This document shows positions 12,522-24,079 of a stretch of 64,000 nt of DNA, one piece after another. The position numbers and the translations under genes were made by a program. Below the pieces are notes generated by a model. The model was not told where the DNA came from. It was given only the letters and a program-made list of their open reading frames with translations, and made no database searches. Within the stretch, counting starts at the first letter, position 1; the number at the start of each line of letters is the position of its first letter. Origin of the DNA: Immersiella caudata (taxonomy: Eukaryota > Ascomycota > Sordariomycetes > Sordariales > Lasiosphaeriaceae); assembly GCA_030512335.1 (NCBI GenBank), contig JAULSU010000006.1:2728001-2792000 (forward strand), written 5' to 3'.

Positions 12522-12542
12522 TTTTTTTTTTTTTTTTTTTTT
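12522..12542. repeat. Poly-T homopolymer (21 T)
   Basis: An uninterrupted run of 21 T in otherwise GC-rich DNA. It could be a nucleosome-excluding poly(dA:dT) element, or the scar of a poly(A)-tailed insertion read on the other strand. No retroposed coding sequence was recognised next to it. Confidence 0.9.
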
Positions 12543-15500
12543 GCGCTGGTCGAATCCGGGAAGCACCCGCCAGGAGAAAACTAGATGGGGAGCGTGTCTG
12601 ACGGTGTTAATGGAAGTCATGGTTCCGCAAGGGCGCCATCTTCATCAGCGGGCCACCGCCCCTGCAAAGAAGCGACGCCTCGACGTGTCGACGATGGCAG
12701 GCCTGGTGATAGCTCATATTGCTTGCTCTGTCTTCCGGTATCCGGGTTTAGCGCGTGGAGGCTTCCGAGGGAGCCCCCTCGTCTCGTTAGTGCGAATTGA
12801 CGCCATGGCAAAACGGCCAGTGGTTGACCCATTTCCCACTGAATCTTGTCTCATCAAATGTGCGCAACCACGGTGGAAGGGGAAGTCGGCTGGCAAATGT
12901 CGACTAGAAGGCAGCCACAAATGGGCACACGTGTTGGTGAGTCTGAGCGGTGCAGCAACAGGAGTGCGGTCGGGAGTTTTACCACATGGTAAAGTGTCTT
13001 CCGAGGGCGCTACGAGCCTGTCAGCGTGAAATCTCGCGGCGAGCCATTCCCGATTGCGCCTAGCGAGGTCTCGTCGTGTTGGGCCAGCATCGGTAGCTCG
13101 ACGGGATCGCGGCAGGCTAGCACCAGACGAGCTGTCGCGAGCAGCGGGCGAAGACGCAGACAAAGGGCCTGAGTCCCCTCACCGTTCCGTTCCGTTCTGC
13201 GGGTGCCTCAGCGCTGGCTGGTGGCCCACCACCACAGACACGAGACGGCGGCCCCATTGGTCTGACGAGGCTGCAAGGCCTTTGCACTGACGTCCAGGAA
13301 TAATTTCTGAGGGAGGGGGGGATCACGAAGTGGGTGTGCGGTTGAAGGAAGGGAGCGAGCGAGTTGCGCCACGATGAACGCAGCCGCACCTTGTTTCTCC
13401 AGCTGTGGTGAATTGGGGGCAACGATTGGACGGTAGAATGGCGGGACGCCGAATCGGCCCTTCCAGGCTAAAGTCGCAAGCACCTGGCTGCAATAGCGGC
13501 GTCCGTCTTGGGGATACGGGGCAGCGACAGAACCCCGGATTCGTTGCCAGGGTAGGATCCCGCGAGTGAGCGCTGCAGACCGTCAGCTCGCGAAGACCCA
13601 TTCCGCCAGCGACGGGCAAGCCAGCGAAAGGCTTCGCCCACGCCTCGATATTGCGTGTTCCCAGAGCCCTGGACGCCGCGAGTCGAAGGACGGGAGGCTG
13701 CCTCGCAGACCCGGGTGTCGCAAGCTCTAGCAATTCAGCTGTAGAGTGGCCAGCATTTGGTTGCAGAGTTGTATGGCAGGAATAATACAATCAGTACTGT
13801 CAGTAAAAGAAGGCTTCGTCTTGGCGCGGGCGGAAAGAGGTGCCTGCAGAGGTGTTGCTCCTCGTCGTCGTCACTTGTCGAGACCCCACACTGGCTCCCA
13901 GCCCTGCCCTGCCTGTCTGAGATGACGGTGAGAGTTTTTCAGACGAACGGCTGCGTGCGCCATGTCTCATTCCGGCCGCTCTCTCCGTCCCTGTCCCCGC
14001 TGCTGCAAAACATTGCCTGAGCGCCAGTGGAGACAGCTAGTGAGCAGAGCTCCTGGTTTGCGGGGTATTCGGTTCGGCTGGCCGTGTGCCCACCAAAGCT
14101 GATCGAAATTGATCTCTGGCGATTGCGGGGACCGCGCTCTCCCCTACCCACCAGTGTTTTAATCGCGGCCGCAGGGAATTGGGAGGACCCGTCGTCCATG
14201 TTTCTAGAATGCTTCTCCCTTTCTCTGCGACGGCGACAAGCGGCCTCATCCATGGTGGCCGGCATTGTGCTGTTGCAGGTAGATTGCGGCGCTCAGCGCC
14301 CTACGCAGCTCTCTGTAAAGCACTCTGTTTCTAGCTCGCTGGGCATCGTCAAGTGGGTAGGGATAGGGCTGCAGCGCCATCACAACTCTCGGCGGTTGAC
14401 CTGAGCCCCGTGGCGTGCGCCCAATATCGCTCGTTTCTTAACTTAGAAAACCGGCAATTTGTTCTCTTTGTCTCATCGGCCACTAGGACGCTGCGCATGT
14501 AAGTCATTGCGACGTACCATGGCAGCCCTTCGTTGCGTGTTGCGCGTTGCGCACCTCTTGGACAGGATGGTGGGGTGGGCGAGGCACGAAATCCACACTA
14601 CGCTGTCTTTGTGAAGTCGACGTCCGATGTGGGAGGGACGGCTGCGATGCCTACTGGAATGTCAAGATAGGGGGCTGGGGGTTGTCCCGCAGTCGGGCAG
14701 CAGAGGGGCTTCGGCGGCAGCTTCGGACCAGATGCTCGATCGCGCGTGTAAGCGTGCTGCTGCTGCAAGGTGCTGCGTCGTCCTTGACTGCCGACATTTC
14801 AATGGCTGTTGCGAAAACCGGATCTCGACGGTTATGTCATTGAAACAAACCATGGTTTGGAAGTCCTTCCTTCATCGACTTTGGGTTCCACGACCGAAGG
14901 CGGAGGCTTCGAGCTTCGGCGCGCGCTAGGCCGCCGCTCACCCCCTGCGCATTGAAGTGGGAGATTTGATAATACAAGACGGCGGCCAGACTGCCTGGTC
15001 GGCACTTGGCTACCCTCGAGGGATGGGGGAGGCAAGGCAATATTTCGGCGGTAATCCGAAGTCGCATGACATCGGTCCAGATGGCATCTTGCAAGGCAGG
15101 CTTGACCCAGCCGCCGTCTCCGCGGATAGCTCCTCCTTGGCTCCCGGTGATGTTGCTGGATTCTGACGAACGCAAAAGTTCTTGCAGCAGGCACCTTCGG
15201 GATGCCATCCCAGAGCTTGCGGCAGCCGGAGCTTCTCTCCCACACGTCGCCCCTGGCCGTCTTCGGGCTCTGGCAGCGGAAATGGTATGATGTCTGATGC
15301 GGCTGGCTTGGCCCGGCAGTCTAGCGCGCTGGCCGGACGGCAAATCTGAGCAGGTTTTGTGCACCGTCCCCGTCGTCTCACTGGGGGCTATAGCTGCCGG
15401 CGCTTGACGGCCGGCCATGTGCCGCGAACATCTGGTATTTTTGCTCGGCTGCCGCGTTGTGCAACAGACCGGGGCGGTTGAACGCCACTGGGCATGCCGC

Positions 15501-18500
15501 CGTATGGTTATCGCGGTGCATGATGATTCAGCGATGACAACGGGGAACTTTGCTTTCTAGCCTCTCTTTGCCACGATGGACGCGGAAACGGAAAGGGACC
15601 GCAGGGCTCCCCAAGCTCCCTTCTTGATTGAGCGGCGCTTCTCAAGATGTGGGGCCAGATCTTCTCTTCGATGGGGTCGGCCGACCGGAGGGCCGTGCTG
15701 AAAGGAGCCTAGGCTCACAGCTCACCCAACCGAGCCGAGAGATTTTGCTGATGCACGCTGCACAACCACATCTCGGCCAACCAGCAAGTTTGTTGGAGCC
15801 TGACCGGACTGGGAAACGCGGCCAGAGATCCCACGGCTTGCATGGTTCGGCAGCGACGGACGTGAGAGCGCAGCCGAAGACGAACGCAACCGCGATGTCC
15901 TCAACCTTTGAGCGAGGACTGGTTTTGGGCTCATCGCGGGACGCCTATGTCGCAACCACGCCGCTCCCCTATTGGTTGTCACGAACGGCTTGTGGGCGAT
16001 CTTCCAGCTGCGACAGTTGTATTGAGACTTTGTGGGGTGGCTGGCAGTTGTCAACCGGGAAGCATTGTTGGATCTTGGTTTGGCAGGGCGGTATCATCGC
16101 CAGGTGGCATTGGTTTCTGGGGACTGTTGCTTCCCAAGTCCCGAAGAAAGAAACATGACCGTTTTGATGCGAACCCTGCCGATAAAACTCATCCGGGATT
16201 ACCAAAACGACTCAGAAGCAGGGCTGAGACACACCTCAGGAGTTGTGATGACTCCTCTGTGCCCATCGAGCGCGAGTCCGGTATGTGAGTGCTGCGCACG
16301 AAGAGGAGCGATGGCGTCGCGCGCATACAGCGAAGACAATACTTTCGAGCCTGAGGGCTGCCTGCCCAGCAGGAGCGAGGGCTGCGCGGGCAGGGGGCTC
16401 AAGTTCTGGCTATATCAGCAGCACATATACCCATTGAACCGGCCGCTTTGGGGTGGTGCAGGAGGGATAATTTCGGTCGCAGCTGATAGCCCGTTTTATT
16501 GACACGCACCCCAAATCTTGGATCAGGGCGTCAGGTGCAGCAGTTGCACCCGTCGGCGTCATCTGCGGTCGGCTCAGCTCTGTTTGGGCAGCGCCGGTGT
16601 CGAATTGGGAACGTGGCTCCGTGGCCTCAGGACGGCTTCTGACTCTGGCAAGCGGGTAGGTACTGTCGGCGGCGAGCTGCCGAATCTCATGTGAATTGCC
16701 AGCACCCCATTAATACAAAATATTGACCGCCTCCAGCTGCGCACTCAGCCAAGGGGGGCTTGCTTTGTCTCGTTCGTTTCCGAAGCCCCCGGCTTCGAGA
16801 CACGGACCCTCGCCTTCGGTAAGGTCCTTTGACGACGCCATCTTCGCACGACGCCCCCGCCCCTGGTTGTCCGAGGCGGGGAGCCAATGGGGACGGACGA
16901 GCCGGATGTCTCTTGTGTGTTTTTGTGCACCCGCAGTTAGCACAAGGCTGCAAGAATGACAGCCCCTGGCATCGGTGGAACGTGGTACCGCAATCCATGG
17001 CGATAGAGCGCGGCACGCACCAAGAGGGTAGCGGTGACGACTGCGGCGAGCGAGTTGAGATGACGAAACAGACGTGTTCAGACGTGATGCCTGCCGGAAG
17101 GATTCAACAATACGGGATAGCGCAAGGGGAGCCGATGCGTGGGCGTTGAGAGACTGGGGTGTGGTTGACCAGAGGTGACATCCGTCGTTCTGGGGGCAGA
17201 TCTCAAAAAAAAAAACACAGGAAAAGTCGCCGTCCCCTGACTTGCCCCGATGCAATCGTGATTGCAACGTTCGCCGATGCATGGGAGCGCGGGCGCAGTT
17301 GCAACCGACAGCCACCGGCCGGCGCCGGGTGGGGTTGTTGCCCTGTCTCTCGTTGCTTTTTCAACCAAGAGGAGAAAAAAGAAAAGGTTAAATCCTCTCA
17401 GGCAACACCGCAGGCCAACGGCGGCCGAGGTCCGATTCGTGGCAAGGGTGCGGCGCAAAATGCGCGTGTGGCTGCTGATGAGCCTGTCCGACTTCATCGC
17501 AACCTGTGGTGTTCAGTAAATTGTGAGATATGGATTTTCGTCTGATGGGGCGATGTGTGCGGTGTCTAGAAGGAAGCTCAGCAGGCCAGCTGGCGGATAA
17601 CGGGTCCGACGTCGAACGTATGGATGACATTCTGGAAATCCAGGCTCGCAAGAAGCCCAGCTTTGGGAAGCACGGCACAGCAGCAACCACCTCGAGAACG
17701 GGACTCCCGCGCCGTCGCCGCGTTTTCTTTTTTAGAAACATTTCGCCCACTTCTCGGGCGGTCGTGGATGGGCGCACTCCCTTCCCCAGGATGCGGCCCA
17801 ATATAAATACATTAACTGGCACACCTCGCAGCTGCACATGTGGCCTCGGGACACCAGCGTGCCGCCAAATGAGATCGGATTCTGCTACATTGTTCTGCCT
17901 CAGCACGTCGGAGACAATATCTCGCGCAGAGGCGTGCTTCTCGCCCATCGCTCGGCGCGTGCGGTCATCGTGTAGATCGGAATGAATGGGGCGTCGGGGA
18001 GCGCGGGAGCGATATACGGTGGAGCGAGGCGTTTCGCGTGCTGCTGCTTTACACGACGGCAGCGAAGTGCGGTGCGGTGGACACTTGCATCGTAGCGTAG
18101 GCAGATCGAGATAGTGCTGGCGACGCCTGCCGCCTGCTCCCTGCCTCGGCACCCTTCCGCCTGCGGGTCGACTGCACGTCGACTGAACTGAGCGTCGAGC
18201 TGCGACCTGTGAGCTGCTCGTCGGCCATACTCTCTCAGGCCTGCGAACCTGAGCAGCCGCGCTTCCTCCAATCACGAAGCGCAGGCCACTGGCGGCAGCA
18301 GCAGCAGCACCGCTCCAGCCACGGCTCAGATTGACATCTCAGCTCTTCGCGGTGTGGCGTGACCAGGCCGAGCCGAAGCCGGCAGGTGGTTGGGATTCCC
18401 AGAGCTCCGATCTTCGTGTTTGCCATTCGGGCCATCTGATGTGCACACACTCCCTTGACAATCCGAACGGCCGCAAGCACACCACACCTCTACGCGATGC

Positions 18501-19529
18501 ACCGGGCGTCAAAAGGTGCACCGATTACAGAGGCTAGCGCCTGCAGAGAATCCACAGCGCTGAGCACTTGGGAAGCGGGGATTCTACCTACCGAGGAAGC
18601 TACGCAGCAACTAGTTTGCGTGGACCCCGCCGACACTGTTGCCCTGTCCATACCCTTTTGCCATGCGTAGCCGACTTCGTCCCTACCGTGTCACCAATCT
18701 CGCCCGAGGCGCATCTCACATTTTGACTGCTCGCCGCCGGCGGTCCCGCACGGCGCACATGGTCCAGCTGCGCCATCATCACTTTGTTGCGAACTGACAG
18801 TTATGGTCCGGTGCACCGCGCAGTCACGGCGGCGACGGACGTGGACGTCAACTCTGCGCAGTCCAGGTTCCCTTTTGGGAATGTCGTCAAACCTCCGCAC
18901 TTTCGGGTGCTAGGAGAGGGGTGAGGGGCACCGAGGATGGGATTGCGAGATGAGGTATGAGCGATGAGGGATGACGCTGGCAAACGGTGAGTCTGCTCCC
19001 CGTCCCACCCCACCCTTGGCCTCGTCGGTCCGCCTGTGGGCTGCGGTGGGCTGCGCTGCAACCAGATCGGCCGATACCCTATTCTGCGTAGGAATGACAA
19101 TCGACGAGCAACGGTGAGTGCCTACCGGCCAGCTATGGTATCCCCAGGTCCTCGGGCAGTGGCAGCAGCCATCAGCGGGGCGCCGTCGCATGCCGCCGCA
19201 GAGCAGGGGCACATGTATGCCCAGACTAAAGGGGCAACCCGCCGACAGAACATCAACAGAAAATCAACACAACACCAAGGGCCGCCGTCTGCATCACGGT
19301 GCAATCTGACATGTCCACGACGGCGATCGACTCGTCCCCTCTGTGTCTCCTTCCTGCTTCAGACGGAGTCTCCGTAGGCGGGCAGTGCAGGCGCAGAATG
19401 TCTCGTCTCGGTCGCTCCTCTGGACTTCCCGCCTCAGGCCGCGGTGCCGCTGCCGTTGCCGCTGCGAGTTGCTGGTGCTGGTGCCGCTGCCGCTGGCTGC
19501 TGACCGCTGGCTGGCTTGTGACTGACGAC

Positions 19530-19557
19530 GGAGCCAGGAGCCAGGAGCCAGGAGCCC
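19530..19557. repeat. Tandem 7-mer repeat (GGAGCCA x4)
   Basis: Four consecutive copies of ggagcca, the last ending in c instead of a. It follows a GC-rich stretch (19440-19510) of imperfect gccgctg/gctggtg units. Confidence 0.85.
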
Positions 19558-20593
19558 AGATAATAGCACCGAGCCGAAATCTCGAAATCTGAACCTGAGC
19601 CGGGACCCGAGTCCGCCAAAGGGCCATCTCGGAATCCAGCAGGACCGCGGCGAATTCTGTCCTTGATGGTGATTTCGTTTACCGCGCTCTACCAATTGTG
19701 AGTTCTGGATGACACCCACAACGGCGGCCAAGACCCCCCATAACGGCCTCTGATATTGCTGGTCGCGGTGCCTCTGCTGTCTGGGGTGGGCAGAAGGGTG
19801 GAAGCGAACAAGGGAAGGAGGCGGAGAGGGGGTAAGGGGGGCGTCAATGTAATTGTTGCTCCCACCTGCTCTGCTCGCCAGCCGAAGTCGACCGGGGTAT
19901 TGCTGGTTCTCCGCCCGTTCACCCCGGTCGATGGCAATCTCGTGAACCGACTTTTTTTCCTGCCCCCTCAGAGACAAACGATCCGGTGCCCGTTTTGCTC
20001 TGGAGCTGGCTCCACGCCTTCGCAGCGGAGAGGGGCCCTTCGTTAGGCGCGTTTATTACCCAACGGTCTTCTAGAAAATTGCGGGTCGACCACAGCACGC
20101 CCAGAAACCGTTCGGAGGATTCTTGTTCTAATCAGATGCCCCTGCGCGCCAACACTGGACCTTGGCCCTCAACCGGGGTCCTGCTTCCTGCTCGAGGAGG
20201 GGCAGGAGGGGGCAGGAGGGGGGTGGAAGGGTTGCCGTACCGCAAGGCAGCGCGACGGGAGCCCACAGTCCTCATCGAGAGTGCATCTCCATCCATCTCG
20301 CTCTGCTCCCTTCTGATCGCGGCAGCGTGCGGTGCGGCTTGGCCAGATGTGTCTCCTCCCCCGTGCATCCACTCACCATCTCCTAGGGTGTCCTTAACCC
20401 CAATCCTTGCTCATGGTCCATGCTCCATGCTCAAAGGCCCCCCTGCCCCCTGCCCACGCCCACGCCCATGCCGTTGCCGTTGCCGTTGTTCTCCTCAGAG
20501 ACGATCGCGTACGCAGTGAGAGAGGGCCCGTCTCCGACAGGGTGAGGGGGCAGAAAACCGTTTCTATTTCCTCCACCCCCCGTTCGGCAGAGA

Positions 20594-20616
20594 CAGCAGC
20601 AGCAGCAGCAGCAGCA
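20594..20616. repeat. CAG trinucleotide microsatellite
   Basis: About seven and a half perfect CAG units in the vib-1 upstream block. No long coding frame with other support runs through it. Confidence 0.9.
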
Positions 20617-21454
20617 CCACCACTGCACCCGCCACCTGTCGTTGTGTTTGTCTGACTGCTGCATACATCTACACTTGTACACTGCGCACACTTACATGCG
20701 TATATTCCTATCCCATCATAGCCCATATCTCGCGAGGCATGCGTGCGGCGGCCAGTGCTCGCCCAGCATAAACGCAACTTTACGCCGCATGTTAGCCTGT
20801 GGCAGGCGCTATTATAATCGCTATTCCGCGATTATGTGCCCCGCCTAGCCGCCCTTCTACCAAGATTTCAGGAGATGACCGACATGCAGTCCGATATCCG
20901 GGCGTCCAGACCATAACATTGTGTGTTAAGAAACAACCGAAATTCAGCACTCGCAGGATAGTTTATTCGAGGACCAAGAGAGAAAGCTATCTGATTCAAC
21001 GTCCCCCACAACATCCACAGTTCAAACACACTGCCCACCCCCGGAACCTTGTCGAACGGCGGTGCCGCAGTGCTTGTAACTACTGCGTACAGAGAGGAGC
21101 TCTCGTCTTCAGGCCTGCCTGCCTGATCACCCCGTTTCTCAACCTCCTTCCCTGTCTGGTTGGAACGTTTCTGCAGCGGCCTGCAAGCGTGTGAGGAACA
21201 CCACCAGCTCCCCCGTCCGTCTCCATCCTTGAAAAGCCGCTAAGCTAGCCTTGGCCTCGCCTCTGCCCTCCCCCTCCACCCTACCCTTCAGTACCCTACC
21301 AAGTACCTACCACACCCCCTTGTACCCTTCTCTACCCCCTTGTCGCCTCCCCCCGGAACAGTGCCGAAGCCTTTCATAAAAACGGTCCCCTCCAACACCG
21401 CATCGTAGTGGCTTATTATACAAGTAGACATTGGCTCCCCATCTACAACCTTGC

Positions 21455-21491
21455 CACACACACACACATACACACATACACACGCACGCAA
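21455..21491. repeat. CA-rich microsatellite
   Basis: An interrupted CA dinucleotide tract (cacacacacacatacacacatacacacgcac), about 350 bp before the vib-1 start codon. It probably lies in the 5' UTR or proximal promoter. Confidence 0.85.
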
Positions 21492-21838
21492 ACCAGTTGT
21501 GGTTCCCGATATTCCACTGTTCTGTTTCCAACCTGGCGGCCAAGTCCCATCGAACCAAAGCATCACCGAATCACTAGTGGTGAACAGAAAGGAAAACATA
21601 ACACACAAGGACCAGTTTCTCGCCCAACGACGTATGCAGCCAGGGCACCTCGGCCCCTCGACATCGACGTCAACAACCAAAGAGTTGTAAGGAAGTTTAA
21701 GCCAACCAACCTACTTACCTGTTGTATCCAGGGCAAAGAGATAGGCCATCAGCGGAAAGCGAAGGGAGGACATCTCGCCGAGGCCAGAGACAGGAAGGAG
21801 AAGGGAAGGAGACCCGCTAGGGGGAGAGGCATGCTCCC

Positions 21839-24079
21839 ATGTCCACCACGGCAACCTACGCGGTAACCATGGCAGAGCTGAGGGGCGAGCCCACACCGCA
21901 CGGCAGCCTCTGGTCCAACTATGGCAACCCAGCAGTGCACCAAATGCCCGGCCCCCGCGGTTACGGCAACCCAGATGTGCCGCCTTCTGTACGGCCAAGA
22001 AGCCGCCACGCCATGGACTACCCGCCGCCGCACCCGTCGGCCGCGCCGGGACCATACGGCCATCACCCGCAACAACACCACCCAGGGGCGCGAGAGGAGG
22101 ACAGCGGTGGTTACGACCGATACCCGCACCCGTCGCTGATGAACATCCCCAGCATCAACAGCCTGAAGCGGTCCTACTCCCAAGTCGACCAGGGCAACGG
22201 CGCGCCCTACACCGAGATGGTGCAGGACCTGCGGGACGACTACAAGCCCAACAGCCACGACCAGAAGCTGCTGTCGTTCAAAAAGGTTGGCGACAAGCAC
22301 ACCATTGTCGACAACAAGGGCCGCATCCACGAGATGGAGATCGACGCCCAGCTGCACGGCATGTTTTTTCTCTCCGAGTTCCCCGCTGGCGGCGGCCCCG
22401 AGGGAGGGGGTCCACCGGGTGGCCCGCTCAACGCCGAGCTGACGTGCTACCGCCGGAACCTGTTCCAAATCAGCGGCAGCCTGTGCTTCCCGCAGATTCC
22501 GCTGTCGGTGTTGACGCCCGAGACCGGCGAGACGAGCCTGATCAAGAACATGGAGGTGAGCATCTCGGCCATCGAGTCGGTCGACGGCCACCCCGTGCGG
22601 TTGATTGTGATTCCGTGGAAGACGCCGCCACCGAACTCGCCTGAGGTAAACCAGGCGCCAGACCAGGAGCCACCGCCGTTGCCGCTGATTCCGTGGTCGG
22701 AGGAGGAGGAGGAGAATGGGGGCGATCACTATGCCATCTACCCTATCGGATGGAGGAGATTGCAGTTTAGGATGTAAGTTGCGAAGACACTTGCCTCCGG
22801 TGGATGATGAAGTAAGATTGAGCGGATGCTGACGGGTGATAAACAGAGCAACGGCAAACAACGGGAGAAGAAAGGAACTGCAGCAACACTTTGTGCTGCA
22901 CCTCAAGCTCCACGGGACTTTGGCCAACGGGCAGAAGATTGTGCTTTCGGAGCTCACGACAGCACCTATCGTTGTCCGGGGGAGGAGCCCGCGTAACTTC
23001 CAGGCGAGGAAAGAGATTCCGCTGCTAGGCTCTAGCGCCGGCTCAAGGGGGCAGACACTCGTCGAGACCGGCCACGGCATCGTCGCACAAGCCGTTGTGT
23101 TGAACAAGCCACCGTACGACTCGAGACCGCGAGTTTCGAGCATGGAGGTGCCCCGGTCTGCCTTCACCTTTACCGCGCCGAAGCAAATGCCGCAGAGCCC
23201 GATGCAGATGCGGTCCAAGTAAGTCCCCCTTGACGCTTGCCGTGGGAACAACACCGCTAACGCCAGTGTCCCAGCTCCTACCCCACAACGTGGCCCCCTC
23301 AATCCCAAGTCTCCATCCCCCACTCGGCCTCGTCTTCATACCCCCCATCCGACCCCTACGGTCAACAACAGCCGCAACCTAAGATGGCAGCCACCTTTAC
23401 CGCCGAACCCGCCGACCTCGCCGGCGGCCAAACCTCGATGCCATCCGTCCAGCTCTCCCTCGTCTCCTCCGACTCCCACGGGCATCCTCAACAACAACCC
23501 CCTCCCATCCGCACCCAATTCGCCACCTACAATCCCACATCTGCCCCGCCAACACACCTCGGCTCCCTCTCCGCTACCACCGACAACTCCCTCAACGTCC
23601 CGCGGTACGTCGACTCCAACCCGCGCCCCTCCAAGTCTCCTCGCCACGCCTCCCACAACTCCGCCGGCTCGCTCTCCGCCGACACGACCTCGGGCGAGTA
23701 CCGCTACGGTCCCTCCCCGTACGTCCCGGCTTCCGCCGATCTCTCCCCTCAGTCCGCTGCGGCACCCCAATCCGCCACCTACCCTCCTCCCCAAGCAACG
23801 GGCCAGGACGCAGGCCACCACACCCCCGTGTCCAGCGCGCCGCAAAGCGCGACGGGCCAGGGGCCGGCAAGAGATTACTTCCCGCCCAGCCAAAGCTGGA
23901 CGACAACCGCGGGCGAGGCGCAGAGTGCGACAGCGTACGGAGGAAGCGGAGCTGGCGACAGCAATAACAGGCCGTATGCGTATGCGACGCAACAAGGCGG
24001 AGCCACGAAAACGGAGGGCGGACATGCTGGATACGCGGCGGTGCCACAGGCGCACCATTATGCTTGGAATGCGACATGA
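21839..24079 (+). CDS. vib-1: VIB-1/XprG-like transcription factor, NDT80/PhoG DNA-binding domain
   Basis: Three exons: 21839-22773, 22847-23218, 23275-24079, with introns of 73 and 56 nt, giving 703 aa. The N-terminal ~105 residues are Pro/Gly/His-rich. The NDT80-type Ig-fold DNA-binding domain runs from about 108 ('LKRSYSQVDQG') to about 420, with 'TEMVQDLRDDYKPN', 'ELTCYRRNLFQISGSLCFP', 'LQQHFVLHLKLHGTL' and the conserved 'VVRGRSPRNFQARKEI'. The C-terminus is Ser/Pro/Gln/Tyr-rich, a likely activation region, ending 'HHYAWNAT'. In Neurospora VIB-1 promotes expression of heterokaryon-incompatibility genes and affects secreted protease and cellulase production. The Aspergillus homologue XprG controls extracellular proteases. 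Neither function is shown by this sequence itself. The intron 2 acceptor at 23274 was chosen because it gives the Tyr/Ser/Gln tail. An upstream AG at 23266 opens another frame (see findings). A second in-frame Met lies at residue 11. Confidence 0.92.

Larger units (their letters stand above)
8359..21838. other. 13.5-kb gene-free block upstream of the VIB-1-like gene
   Basis: No exon with domain character, correct codon flavour or splice-compatible neighbours was found on either strand. The block holds many short overlapping ORFs in all frames. The longest, 8994-9875 (+, 293 aa) and 17388-18275 (-, 295 aa), are Ser/Pro/Arg-rich and look like chance frames. Simple repeats and homopolymers are scattered through it (listed separately). 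There is no AT-rich RIP-like tract, terminal repeat or transposase/reverse-transcriptase remnant that I could recognise. Its end joins the vib-1 start, so a large promoter, a long 5' UTR with introns, or non-coding RNAs are all possible. The sequence alone does not decide. Confidence 0.6.

Noticed and set aside
17388..18275. 295-codon minus-strand ORF
   Set aside because: Very Arg/Ser/Pro-rich and overlapped by other long frames. A short central part looks more ordered, but nothing supports it.
21749..23323. 524-codon minus-strand ORF opposite vib-1
   Set aside because: Antisense shadow of the NDT80 exons. It crosses both vib-1 introns, and its Val/Leu/Arg-rich sequence is what antisense of this codon usage gives.
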